From contig DBIW01000004.1 in the NCBI GenBank assembly GCA_002296965.1, positions 1 through 32,170 on the forward strand: a stretch of DNA of 32,170 nucleotides, written 5' to 3'. This document shows positions 14,931-23,585 of this stretch, one piece after another. Within the stretch, counting starts at the first letter, position 1. Each line of letters opens with the position of its first letter. The notes under the pieces are model-generated. The model saw nothing but the letters and a program-made list of their open reading frames with translations. It ran no database searches and was not told the origin of the DNA. This DNA is from Treponema sp. UBA792. GTDB lineage: Bacteria; Spirochaetota; Spirochaetia; Treponematales; Treponemataceae. A program made the translations under genes and the position numbers.

Positions 14931-16398
14931 CAGATTTTTTATTGACCAGCACGGATGTGCCAAAAATCAGATAGACGGCGAGCTTATTGCGGGACTTCTG
15001 ACCGGCGCGGGAATGGTTCAGACTTTCTCGCCGGAAGAAGCGTCGCTTATAATTGTAAATTCATGCGGTTTTATTGAATCGGCGAAAAAGGAGTCGCTTG
15101 ACGCGGTCTGTTCGATAAGAGCCGCCTATCCAGGCGCGAAAATTCTTCTTGCCGGATGTCTGGCCCAGCGTTATGCCTCCGAGCTTGAGGAGTCGATGCC
15201 GGAGCTTGACGGAATTTTCGGAAACGGAAAACTTGATTCCGTCGTCCAGGCGGCTGAGCGCATTCTCCGCGGCGAGCGGGTGAAGGAAGTCTATGCGCAG
15301 GAGGGCGTCTGCGCGGGGGCAAGGCCGGTTCTGTTCAATTACCGCGGAAGCGCGTTTGTCAAAATCACCGAGGGATGCAGCAACCATTGTTCATTCTGCG
15401 CGATTCCTCTTATCCGCGGCGAGCTGCGCAGCCGTACGGCGGATGATATTGCTGATGAGATAAGGCAGCTTGTGGAAGGCGGAATTTACGAGATTAATCT
15501 TGTCGGGCAGGATCTTGCGGCTTACGGAACCGGAGCGGCGGACAACGTTTTCGGAGACGGACGTACCGCTCTTCCGGTGGTTGATGCGGACGGAAACAAC
15601 CTTGGAACCGCGGCGGAATCCGGGCTTTGCAGGCTTCTGCGCAGGATAAGCGGAATTCCCGGAGATTTTACAGTCCGCCTTCTGTACATTCATCCTGATC
15701 ATTTTAACAGGGACATAATTCCGGTGATAAAATCGGATTCCCGTTTTCTGCGCTATTTCGACATTCCTTTTCAGAGCGGGGATGACCGCATAATCAGGGC
15801 GATGAACAGAAAAGGTTCGGCGGCCTCGTATATCGCTCTAGCGGAAATGCTTCGTGAGGAGCTGCCCGGATGTGTCCTGAGGACAACTTTTCTGACGGGC
15901 TTTCCCGGAGAGACATCCGCGGAGGCTGATAACACCTGCTCGTTCCTGAAAAAACTCAAAAGCGACTGGTCCGGATGTTTCCCCTACAGCAGGGAGGAGG
16001 ATACGCCGGCGTATTCGATGAAAAGACGCGTGTCCTCAAGGGAGGCGGAACGCCGGGCCGCGGAGCTTGGACACATTCAGTCCGAGATAACGGCGGCTGC
16101 GCTCAGAAAATATGTGGGCACGGAGACTGATGTGCTTGTCGAGGAGATTGTCCGTGCTGATGAAGGCGTGACTGACGGACTTGCAATCGGACGCGCCTGG
16201 TTTCAGGCTCCAGAGGTGGACGGAAATGTCGTGATAAGATACGAATCTGAGCTTCCCGCCGAGTCGGAGGCTGTTTCTCCCGGAAATGTCGTCCGTGTCC
16301 GGATTCTTGCGGTTGCCGGAGTGGATCTTGACGCGCGTTTTCTGTCGCCGGTCAGAACCGCCTGCGGCGGCGGAAGGTTCAAGTTCCTTTATGAATGA
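14923..16398 (+). CDS. rimO: Ribosomal protein uS12 methylthiotransferase RimO
   Basis: This 491-residue radical-SAM enzyme adds a methylthio group to the conserved Asp of ribosomal protein S12, using two 4Fe-4S clusters. N-terminal cluster cysteines are seen in HGCAKNQIDGE, IIVNSCGFIESAKKES and LLAGCLAQRY. The radical-SAM motif is CSNHCSFC, and a C-terminal TRAM domain is present. There is no ATG; TTG at 14923 is chosen (GGTGG about 9 nt upstream), with TTG at 14917 as the alternative. Both overlap the RodZ-like stop. Compared with the family there is an extra ~28-residue Asp/Gly-rich loop (DNVFGDGRTALPVVDADGNN region) after QDLAAYGTG. Its end overlaps the helicase start. Confidence 0.93.
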   Translation: MTDRFFIDQHGCAKNQIDGELIAGLLTGAGMVQTFSPEEASLIIVNSCGFIESAKKESLDAVCSIRAAYPGAKILLAGCLAQRYASELEESMPELDGIFGNGKLDSVVQAAERILRGERVKEVYAQEGVCAGARPVLFNYRGSAFVKITEGCSNHCSFCAIPLIRGELRSRTADDIADEIRQLVEGGIYEINLVGQDLAAYGTGAADNVFGDGRTALPVVDADGNNLGTAAESGLCRLLRRISGIPGDFTVRLLYIHPDHFNRDIIPVIKSDSRFLRYFDIPFQSGDDRIIRAMNRKGSAASYIALAEMLREELPGCVLRTTFLTGFPGETSAEADNTCSFLKKLKSDWSGCFPYSREEDTPAYSMKRRVSSREAERRAAELGHIQSEITAAALRKYVGTETDVLVEEIVRADEGVTDGLAIGRAWFQAPEVDGNVVIRYESELPAESEAVSPGNVVRVRILAVAGVDLDARFLSPVRTACGGGRFKFLYE

Positions 16399-18592
16399 CA
16401 GGCTCCGCGAATCCATAGAGCTTCTTAATCCTGAGCAGAAAGCTGCGGTCGTCCACGGAAATTCTCCGCTGCTGATTCTTGCCGGAGCAGGTTCGGGCAA
16501 GACCCGCGTAATAACAACAAAAATAGCGTATCTTATAAATGAATGTCATGTCGCGCCGGAGGCGGTTCTTTCCGTCACTTTTACGAAAAAGGCCGCGGAT
16601 GAGATGCGTACACGTGCGGTCGCCCTTGAGCGGAGCGCGTCGGCCTCGCAGATAAGGACGTTCCATTCGTTCGGCGCATGGTTTCTTCGCAGATATGCCG
16701 AAGCCGCCGGTGTCGAGCCGTCATTCACGGTGTATGATGATGATGATATGGCCGCGCTCGTGAAAAAGGCTGTTCCGTCACTTTCCACGCGGGAGGCGAA
16801 TCTTGCCGCCCGGCAGATTTCTCTTGCAAAGGATTACTGTCTTTTTCCTGAGGATGATCTGTCGGAGATTGCCGGCGAGCTGGATCTTCCGGAAATCTAT
16901 TCGGCCTACGAGAAAAGGCTCCGCGCCACAGGAAACGTCGATTTCGGTGATCTGATAATGCTTCCGGTCAGGGTGATGGATTCGAATCCTCATATTGCGG
17001 GCAGCATACATTCGAGGTTCAGCGTGATAATGGTGGATGAATATCAGGACTCCAACATCGCGCAGTTCCGTCTTCTTGACAGAATTTCCGGAGCCGGAGA
17101 CAAGTCAGGAGCTTATGTATGCGTCGTCGGTGATGACGATCAGTCAATCTACAAATTCCGCGGTGCGGAAGTCAGGAATATCCTTGAATTTCCGGAGCAT
17201 TTTCCGGGAACCAAAATAATCAGACTGGAGCGCAATTACCGCTCTACCGCCGGAATCCTGAATGCCGCGGGGCTTGTCGTGGCGAACAACAGCGGGCGGC
17301 TCGGCAAGACGCTTTCTGCCGCGCGCGGGGACGGCGGAACTCCTGTTCTCGCGTTTGTTCCGGATCAGGAGGCGGAGGCGGTTTTCGTCTCGGAGCTTAT
17401 AAAAAAATCCCTCCGTGGCGGAAGCGGATTCTCGGACTGGGCTGTGCTCTACAGGACGAACGCGCAGTCGCTCTGCTTCGAGAAGGAATTCCTGCACAGA
17501 AAAATTCCGTATAAAGTTGTCGGATCGCTGAAATTCTATGAGCGCGAGGAGATAAAGGACACGCTTGCCTACCTTGCGCTCTGCGCTAATCCGCGGGATG
17601 AGATTGCGTTCCGCCGTGTCGTGAACAAGCCCTCACGGGGAATCGGCGAGAAGACCCAGGACAGGATTGCCGGAGCCGCGCGCGAGGAGGACGGAACGAC
17701 AGGAAGTCTTGTGGATGCCGCTGAGTCACTTGCCGGAGCGTTTCCGAAGAAGGCCCGGACAGGAACCGAAGAATTCTGCCGGATTATGAAGGAAATCAGG
17801 GAAGGCTTCTCTGCCGGCGGAGGGCTTTCCGATTTTATCCGCCGGGTTATAGCCGCCACCGGACTTGACGAGTATCACCGTTCCAAGGACGAGATTGACG
17901 GAACCCAGAGGGCGGCCAATCTGCAGGAACTTGTGAACAGCGCTGTCGTATATGAATGTTCGCCGGACGGACTTACCGCTTTTCTTGACGCTATAAATCT
18001 TGACCGTTCGCTTGAGATTCAGGAGGGGGAGGCTTCCTCCGACTGTGTCACGCTTATAACAGTCCACAACACAAAGGGACTTGAATTCCGAAAGGTTGTC
18101 ATAACCGGACTTGAGGAGGGCGTTTTTCCCCGCCAGGACAAGACCGGCGCCGATTTGGAGGAGGAGCGCAGGCTTTTTTATGTCGGAATAACGCGTGCCC
18201 AGGACGAGCTTTATGTGACATCCGCGGCAAAACGCTGTCTTTATGGCGCATGGCAGTACATGAAGCCGAGCCGTTTTCTCGGCGAGGCCGCGTCGGCATT
18301 TTCCGTCATCGGAGCCAGACCTGCTGGATTCTCCTGCTCAGCCTCCGGCGCGGGGACGGGCGCAGACGGCAGGAAATCCGCTCCGGGGGACGTTTACGGG
18401 GAAAAGGCCGAAATTGCCGGAAAATGGCGCAGGGGAACAAAGATATACAGCGATGACTGGGGCTACGGAATAATATCAAAGTCATATATGAGGGACGGAG
18501 AATTTGTCATAGAGGTTCAGTTCGAGACCGGAGCGGCAAAGAAATTTCTGCCTGAATATCAGGGAAATTCGCTGATGGCTGTAAGGGACTAG
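16391..18592 (+). CDS. pcrA: UvrD/PcrA-type superfamily 1 DNA helicase
   Basis: This 733-residue 3'-5' helicase acts in nucleotide excision repair and replication restart. All SF1A motifs are readable: Q-motif LNPEQKAAV, Walker A AGAGSGKT, VDEYQDSN (motif II), GDDDQSIYKFRGA (III), RNYRS (IV), TVHNTKGLEF (V) and EEERRLFYVGITRAQDELY (VI). The C-terminal GTKIYSDDWGYGIISKSY with VQFETGAAKKF resembles the PcrA C-terminal Tudor-like domain. The ATG at 16391 overlaps the rimO stop by eight bases. The frame extends 35 codons upstream inside rimO, but that stretch has no family resemblance. UvrD versus PcrA naming cannot be settled from sequence alone. Confidence 0.94.
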   Translation: MNDRLRESIELLNPEQKAAVVHGNSPLLILAGAGSGKTRVITTKIAYLINECHVAPEAVLSVTFTKKAADEMRTRAVALERSASASQIRTFHSFGAWFLRRYAEAAGVEPSFTVYDDDDMAALVKKAVPSLSTREANLAARQISLAKDYCLFPEDDLSEIAGELDLPEIYSAYEKRLRATGNVDFGDLIMLPVRVMDSNPHIAGSIHSRFSVIMVDEYQDSNIAQFRLLDRISGAGDKSGAYVCVVGDDDQSIYKFRGAEVRNILEFPEHFPGTKIIRLERNYRSTAGILNAAGLVVANNSGRLGKTLSAARGDGGTPVLAFVPDQEAEAVFVSELIKKSLRGGSGFSDWAVLYRTNAQSLCFEKEFLHRKIPYKVVGSLKFYEREEIKDTLAYLALCANPRDEIAFRRVVNKPSRGIGEKTQDRIAGAAREEDGTTGSLVDAAESLAGAFPKKARTGTEEFCRIMKEIREGFSAGGGLSDFIRRVIAATGLDEYHRSKDEIDGTQRAANLQELVNSAVVYECSPDGLTAFLDAINLDRSLEIQEGEASSDCVTLITVHNTKGLEFRKVVITGLEEGVFPRQDKTGADLEEERRLFYVGITRAQDELYVTSAAKRCLYGAWQYMKPSRFLGEAASAFSVIGARPAGFSCSASGAGTGADGRKSAPGDVYGEKAEIAGKWRRGTKIYSDDWGYGIISKSYMRDGEFVIEVQFETGAAKKFLPEYQGNSLMAVRD

Positions 18593-18625
18593 CGGAATTT
18601 ATATGTTTGCGTGGTGGAAGAAAAT

Positions 18626-20617
18626 ATGGAAAAGAAGAAATATACAATAGGCCTGCTTGTTGATTATCTTGTCTCCGAATATACGGACGGACTTTATGAC
18701 GGAATGGCGGAATGTTGCCGTGACATGGATATGAACATGATGCTTTTTCCTATGTCCCAGCTTGGATGTATGTCGATGGGCTTTGACTATCAGTATGCCG
18801 CGGTAACAGCCCTTGCTACGGAGAAAAATATCGACGGCGTGGTTATGACGTCAGGAACCCAGATTCATTCAGTCACCCTGGACACGCTCAGCTCATATAT
18901 ACGCTCGTTCAGACCTCTTCCTGTCGTGAATATCTCCATTCCGGTGCCGGGAATTCCGTCGGTTGTGGTAGACTGCCGCAAGGCCTGCTCGGATCTGGTC
19001 GATTATCTTGTCGATATATGCGGATGCGGACGCTTCGGAGTAATGGGCGTGGACAGTGCTTCCTCCGAGGTTCACGAGAGGATGGATGTGTTCATGTCGT
19101 CTCTGGCCGGCCACGGAATCACCGCGGACAGCATTGTCGTGTGGAATGCAAAATTCACGGCTGATTCCGCTGCCGCGGAGCTTGACCGGTATGTGTCCGG
19201 CGGCGGAAAACTTGATTTTGACGCGATAATTGCCCTTAATGACGATATGGCTTTTGGCGTTATGGATTTCTGCCGCGGCGCCGGCCTGGAGATTCCCGAA
19301 GACATTCTCGTCACTGGATTTGATGACATTCAGCGAGCCTCGTTCTCAAGTCCTTCCCTGACGACGGTGAATCAGCAGCTTTTCAGGCAGGGCTATGCCG
19401 CTGCGGCGGCTCTGAGAAGCCTGATTGAGGGAAAATCCGTTCCTCCGGTTCAGGTGATTCATGCCAAGGCGGTTCTCCGCGAATCGACCGGAAAAATTCC
19501 TCCGTCATTTTTCTCTACGGATATAATCGAGAGGGACGACACTTCCAAATTCTCATGCAACACGAAATTCACTGTCCTTGAATGGTTCAACAGAAAGAAC
19601 CAGCTTTACCGTGCCGCGAGATATTATACCGACTGTCAGTACATAACCACGATGTGGGACCTGAAGGGCAGGATAAACTACGATCTCAAGGCTTTTGGAA
19701 TTTCGTCCGGCGCGATCGTCCTGTACGAATCGCCTGTCGAGATGAAGACGGGCTTTGAGTATTTCAATCTTCCCCACTGCGCATATCTTATGTCTGCCTT
19801 TGACAAGGACAGCGGCTTTTATTTCCTTTCGCCTGAGTCTCCGGAATTCTTCAATCCGAATGACGGAATGCTTCCTCCTGGGATACGGAAATTTTTTACC
19901 GGCGAGACAATCGCCATGCCACTGTTCTATCAGGCGTTCCAGTACGGTTACATGATTATAAACCGCGGTTCATACGATATGGCCTGCTATGATATTTTCG
20001 GAAAGACAGTTTCCTATCTGCTTGCGACCGTAAAGTCATATTCGGAGATTGAGCGCGAGAAAAGCCACATCATCGCCGAAAACGAGAAGCTGAACAGGGT
20101 CGCGCATACGGACGAGCTGACCGGAATACGCAACCGCCGCGGCTTTATGGATGACGGAAACGAGATGATGAGGTATTCCGAGCGGATGGGGCTGTCCGGT
20201 TTTGTGATTTACTGCGACATGGACGGATTGAAAAAAATAAACGACACCTACGGGCACGATGCCGGTGACCGCGCCATAACCGCCGAGGCAAAAATCCTTG
20301 AGGCGAGCTTCAGAAAGAACGACATAGTGGCGCGCATAGCCGGTGATGAATTCGCCGTAATAGGCCAGGGGCTTACGGAAGCCGTGTTCGAGCGCATACG
20401 CCGGGTCATAGACACGGAATGCCGCCGCTGGACCGAGAAGAACGGCGCTCCGTTCCGTCTGTCGATAAGCATGGGATATGTGAAATTTCCGGACGAGAAG
20501 CTCGGCTACAAGCTTTCAAATCTTATGGCCGAAGCGGATTCTTCGCTTTATATGGACAAGCGGAAGCACCATGCCGAGGCCAGAGCCGCCGGCGAGAAGG
20601 CGGCTTCCGGCAAATAA
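18626..20617 (+). CDS. LacI-type substrate-binding domain fused to a GGDEF diguanylate cyclase
   Basis: This is a 663-residue protein. Residues ~1-285 are a LacI/GalR-like periplasmic-binding fold (YTIGLLVDYLVSEYTDGLYDG, IDGVVMTSG, ILVTGFDDIQRASFSSPSLTTVNQ) but with no DNA-binding helix-turn-helix and no signal peptide. A ~170-residue middle part (about 310-480) is unrecognised, perhaps GAF-like. A short coiled coil leads to the GGDEF domain (DELTGIRNRRGF, CDMDGLKKINDTYGHDAGD, RIAGDEFAV). The active motif is AGDEF, usually competent, and an RxxD product-inhibition site (RKND) precedes it by five residues. It should make cyclic di-GMP in response to a cytoplasmic ligand, perhaps a sugar. ATG 18626 follows GGAAGA; GTG 18611 is an alternative start. 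Confidence 0.9.
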   Translation: MEKKKYTIGLLVDYLVSEYTDGLYDGMAECCRDMDMNMMLFPMSQLGCMSMGFDYQYAAVTALATEKNIDGVVMTSGTQIHSVTLDTLSSYIRSFRPLPVVNISIPVPGIPSVVVDCRKACSDLVDYLVDICGCGRFGVMGVDSASSEVHERMDVFMSSLAGHGITADSIVVWNAKFTADSAAAELDRYVSGGGKLDFDAIIALNDDMAFGVMDFCRGAGLEIPEDILVTGFDDIQRASFSSPSLTTVNQQLFRQGYAAAAALRSLIEGKSVPPVQVIHAKAVLRESTGKIPPSFFSTDIIERDDTSKFSCNTKFTVLEWFNRKNQLYRAARYYTDCQYITTMWDLKGRINYDLKAFGISSGAIVLYESPVEMKTGFEYFNLPHCAYLMSAFDKDSGFYFLSPESPEFFNPNDGMLPPGIRKFFTGETIAMPLFYQAFQYGYMIINRGSYDMACYDIFGKTVSYLLATVKSYSEIEREKSHIIAENEKLNRVAHTDELTGIRNRRGFMDDGNEMMRYSERMGLSGFVIYCDMDGLKKINDTYGHDAGDRAITAEAKILEASFRKNDIVARIAGDEFAVIGQGLTEAVFERIRRVIDTECRRWTEKNGAPFRLSISMGYVKFPDEKLGYKLSNLMAEADSSLYMDKRKHHAEARAAGEKAASGK

Positions 20618-20636
20618 ATTGACCGCCGGAAGAATT
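20604..20636 (+). terminator. Weak hairpin between convergent genes
   Basis: CTTCCGGC (20604-20611) pairs perfectly with GCCGGAAG (20625-20632) around a 13-base loop that includes the stop codon of the GGDEF gene. The following bases are AATTTT, so termination in the plus direction would be weak at best. No other terminator is seen between the two convergent genes. Confidence 0.35.
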
Positions 20637-20655
20637 TTCCGTTCGTTCCTGCGTG

Positions 20656-21291
20656 TCAGAATCCGAGGCTTTCGCCGACGACAACCACCTTTATTCTGCC
20701 TTCCGGCCGGCACAGCCGTGTCTCAACAATGTACGAGCAGATGCTGTCCTTCGCCGTGCAGTCTCCGCAGAATCCTGTGGCCGTGCATGGAGTCTCTCCT
20801 CCGAACCTTTGGGCGTTCACCGGTGCGGCCGTGTGTCTTGCGCGGAAAACGGCCTCGTCAAGGCTGTCCGCAAGTTTGTTCATTCCGCAGACTACAATAA
20901 CGCTTTTCGGGCCGAATGACATCGCCGCGACCCGGTTTCCGTTTGCGTCCACATTCACAAGCTCCCCGTCCTTTGTGACCGCATTTGTGCCTGTAAGGAA
21001 CGTGTCGGCGGTAAGCGACATTCTCATGGCCGACATCCTTTCCTCCGGAGTAGCCGCCGTATCCCTGTCGAAAATTTTCTGTCCGCGCGCACGGAGTTTC
21101 TCCTTTATTCCGAGCGCATCGACCGAGGCCGAGCCTCCGTATCCGACCGAATCTGTTTCCGAAATCATGGACATGATTTTTTCGGCCGCCTCCTTCGCCG
21201 TGGAAAAATAATACGCCTCAAAGTGTCTAGCTTTCAGAGCCTTTACCAGGTTTTTTCCTGCCTTTCCGTTTCTTGCCTGTTCCGGTGTCAC
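20656..21291 (-). CDS. LUD-domain (LutC/YkgG, DUF162) protein
   Basis: A 211-residue cytoplasmic protein of the LUD family, whose best-known members belong to the LutABC lactate-oxidation complex. Family text is YFSTAKEAAEKIMSMI, SVGYGGSASVDALGI, LTGTNAVTKDGELVNVDANG, NRVAAMSFGPKSVIVVCGMNKL. A C-terminal Cys cluster (TGFCGDCTAKDSICSYIVETRLC) could bind metal or iron-sulphur. LutA and LutB are not nearby, so the lactate role cannot be assumed; stand-alone LUD proteins are common in anaerobes and have no settled function. The start is GTG with AGGAGG 8 nt upstream, inside the end of the glycosyltransferase gene (65-bp overlap). Confidence 0.88.
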   Translation of the reverse strand: MTPEQARNGKAGKNLVKALKARHFEAYYFSTAKEAAEKIMSMISETDSVGYGGSASVDALGIKEKLRARGQKIFDRDTAATPEERMSAMRMSLTADTFLTGTNAVTKDGELVNVDANGNRVAAMSFGPKSVIVVCGMNKLADSLDEAVFRARHTAAPVNAQRFGGETPCTATGFCGDCTAKDSICSYIVETRLCRPEGRIKVVVVGESLGF

Positions 21292-22195
21292 CTTTTTTGC
21301 CTCCTGCGGTTTTCTGTCTGCCTGCGGTGATTTTTTTTATGGAATCCATCTTCTGTCTTGCAATCATCTGGTTGTATTCGTTTGTTCCGGAATCATGCGC
21401 GTATGCGAACAGATATGAATTTATCTTGAATTTGTTGTCATCGTAAAGATTTATTGACTTGTAGAGCGCCCTGTAGTATCCGAGCAGCTGCATCTTGAAT
21501 GCAATCATGGTTGAGAATTTTATCTGTGATTCGCAGATGCTTCCGAGTCTCTTCACGTAATAATAGAGATGGTCGTTTATCACGGAGATTTTCCGCGTGT
21601 ACTGCATATATTCAAGGTTGAACAGAAAATCCTCGCACCATCTGTAGCGCGGCGAGCAGTAGATGTGCCTCCCTTTTATGATGGAGGTTCTGTAGCATTT
21701 GTTCCAGAGAACGCCGAAATAAAAGTCCGCCGGAGAATCCGCCATCTCCCCGGCGAATTCTTCCCTTGTCATGACGGAATTTCTCTTTATGGTCGCCATG
21801 GGAATCTTCACCGTGTTGATTATCCTGTTGAATCCGGAGACAACCATGTCGGAGCCGTCGGATTCCGCCCGCTCCACGAATTTCCGGACCGCATCGCTTC
21901 TGAACCAGTCATCGCTGTCCGAGAACATTATGTATTTTCCTGTCGCCATGCGGATTCCCTTGTTCCTTGCCCTTGAGACTCCGCTGTTCTTCTGTGTTAT
22001 CAGCCTGAACCTGCTGTCCCTGTTAAGGTATTTCGCGCAGATTTCCGGTGAATGGTCAGTGCTTCCGTCATCCACCATGATGATTTCGAGGTTTCTGTAG
22101 GTCTGGCGCATAAGCGCCACAAGACACCGCTCAAGATAGCACTGCGCGTTGTATACGGGAATTATTATGCTTACAAGCGGCTCGTTCAGTTCCAT
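21227..22195 (-). CDS. Family 2 glycosyltransferase
   Basis: A 322-residue GT-A enzyme adding a sugar from a nucleotide donor to an envelope glycan or lipid. Evidence is PLVSIIIPVYNAQCYLERCL, IIMVDDGSTDHSPEIC, GVSRARNKGIRMATGKYIMF and the DxD metal site SDSDDWF. Later come WNKCYRTSIIKG and RWCEDFLFNLEYM, typical of the WfgS/EpsJ-like branch. The last ~35 residues are a Lys/Gly-rich tail (KKGDTGTGKKRKGRKKPGKG) read through the start of the LUD gene. I prefer the ATG at 22195; a GTG at 22219 would overlap the ompA-family stop. Neither has a good Shine-Dalgarno. No membrane helices are seen. Confidence 0.9.
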   Translation of the reverse strand: MELNEPLVSIIIPVYNAQCYLERCLVALMRQTYRNLEIIMVDDGSTDHSPEICAKYLNRDSRFRLITQKNSGVSRARNKGIRMATGKYIMFSDSDDWFRSDAVRKFVERAESDGSDMVVSGFNRIINTVKIPMATIKRNSVMTREEFAGEMADSPADFYFGVLWNKCYRTSIIKGRHIYCSPRYRWCEDFLFNLEYMQYTRKISVINDHLYYYVKRLGSICESQIKFSTMIAFKMQLLGYYRALYKSINLYDDNKFKINSYLFAYAHDSGTNEYNQMIARQKMDSIKKITAGRQKTAGGKKGDTGTGKKRKGRKKPGKGSES

Positions 22196-22208
22196 CTGCG
22201 GAGAATTT

Positions 22209-23585
22209 CTACCAGTCACGCTGGATGTAGGTCGCCTTAGGACGCGCGGTTATGTCCACGCGGCGGTTCTGGGCGCGTCCCTCCTCCGTGGCATTTGTCG
22301 CGACGGGCATCGTTCCTCCGTATCCTTTGTACGTGAAAATCGACTCGTCTAGTCCGCAGTCAACGAGCGCCCTCATGACGGTGCGCGTCCTTTCGATTGA
22401 CAGGTTGAGCTGTCCGGCCGGTTTGCCTACGTCGGCGGTGTGTCCTTCGATTAGGACGGTGTAGCTTCCGTCCGAGGCAAGCTGGGCGAGTTTTTCGGCT
22501 ATTGCCTGTATGCGTTCCTTTTCCGACGGAAGAAGCTCAGGCGAGTCGGGATAGAATTTCAGGTCAACGGAGAAGAGGATTCCGTTCAGCGACTCGGTGA
22601 CCGTGACATCCGGAATCCTGTTCTCGTAGAAATACTGTCTTATAGTTCCGTAGTTCACATAGTATGAGTCGTCCTTCTGGGGAACGCTGATTTTTGTTAT
22701 CAGATTTTTCCGGTCAAGCAGGATGACGACTTTTCCTTCCTCAAGCAGCTTCAGATTCTGCGGAACGGAAAGAATTTTCAGGGCGTCGTCCCTTTTTATC
22801 ACTGGATCCGTCCTGTTGCGTCCGTACACCTGAACCGCGCGTATGTAAAGCGGATCCGTTCCGATTCGGCCGTCCAGACGCGGGGAGTCCTCAGCAAAGT
22901 CGTAGGCGACGATTCCGTTCTCCAGCGCCTTGTCCGGAAGAACCATGTTCCTCTCGTAGACGGAATTCATCTGGTCGTCCCAGATTCTCGGAAAAAAAGC
23001 CGGAAAGGTCTCGCTGTCAACGTATTCTCCGTGTACCGGACGTGTTCCGCGCGCGTCTATTATTATTCCGCTGTACGCTCTTGACGGAACGCTGTCTAGG
23101 GGAATTTCCTGCCGGTATGCCTGCGTGTGTTTTATGAGCTGCCGTGCGATTCTGTCTATTCCGAGCGTGTTAGTCGTGTTCAGGCTCCTCATGTCCCTTG
23201 TGAACACGTCCGGAGTCTTGTGGCCTTCCATTATGAAATCCGTCACCTGGTCAACGGAAAGAGTTTCGCCGGTAACCTCGTCGGCAAGATATTTCGTAGA
23301 GTCAGAAAAAAGCGACAGGAGCGCGGGCTGAATAAGTTTGGGCATTCTTGTTCTGATCGCAGCGGACGCGCTTTTCTTTCCGGACGGCATTGAGAGTCCG
23401 GTTTTCCCGGTGTCGAGAGATATTTCCGTTCTGAAAGTGCGTGTTATCCAGTTCACATCGCTTGTCGCCTCAAGCATTGTCTCTGCCGAGAGAGTTCCGT
23501 GAATCGCCATCACCGCGGATATGGCTGCCGTGATTGATTTTCTGAATCTGAATTTTCTCATAATTATGTTTAAATATCGTGTCAT
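22209..23585 (-). CDS. OmpA-family peptidoglycan-binding envelope protein
   Basis: A 458-residue protein. The first residues include a signal-like segment (FRFRKSITAAISAVMAIHGTLSA; cleavage after LSA). The large middle part (about 35-330) has no fold I recognise. The C-terminal ~120 residues are an OmpA-like domain: LIEGHTADVGKPAGQLNLSIERTRTVM, YKGYGGTMPVATN and GRAQNRRVDITA, carrying the Asp and Arg that hold the diaminopimelate of peptidoglycan. The ATG overlaps the stop of the transglycosylase gene (ATGA), so translation is coupled. A second in-frame ATG at 23561 gives a neater signal peptide. It probably tethers an envelope structure to the wall. Confidence 0.87.
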   Translation of the reverse strand: MTRYLNIIMRKFRFRKSITAAISAVMAIHGTLSAETMLEATSDVNWITRTFRTEISLDTGKTGLSMPSGKKSASAAIRTRMPKLIQPALLSLFSDSTKYLADEVTGETLSVDQVTDFIMEGHKTPDVFTRDMRSLNTTNTLGIDRIARQLIKHTQAYRQEIPLDSVPSRAYSGIIIDARGTRPVHGEYVDSETFPAFFPRIWDDQMNSVYERNMVLPDKALENGIVAYDFAEDSPRLDGRIGTDPLYIRAVQVYGRNRTDPVIKRDDALKILSVPQNLKLLEEGKVVILLDRKNLITKISVPQKDDSYYVNYGTIRQYFYENRIPDVTVTESLNGILFSVDLKFYPDSPELLPSEKERIQAIAEKLAQLASDGSYTVLIEGHTADVGKPAGQLNLSIERTRTVMRALVDCGLDESIFTYKGYGGTMPVATNATEEGRAQNRRVDITARPKATYIQRDW

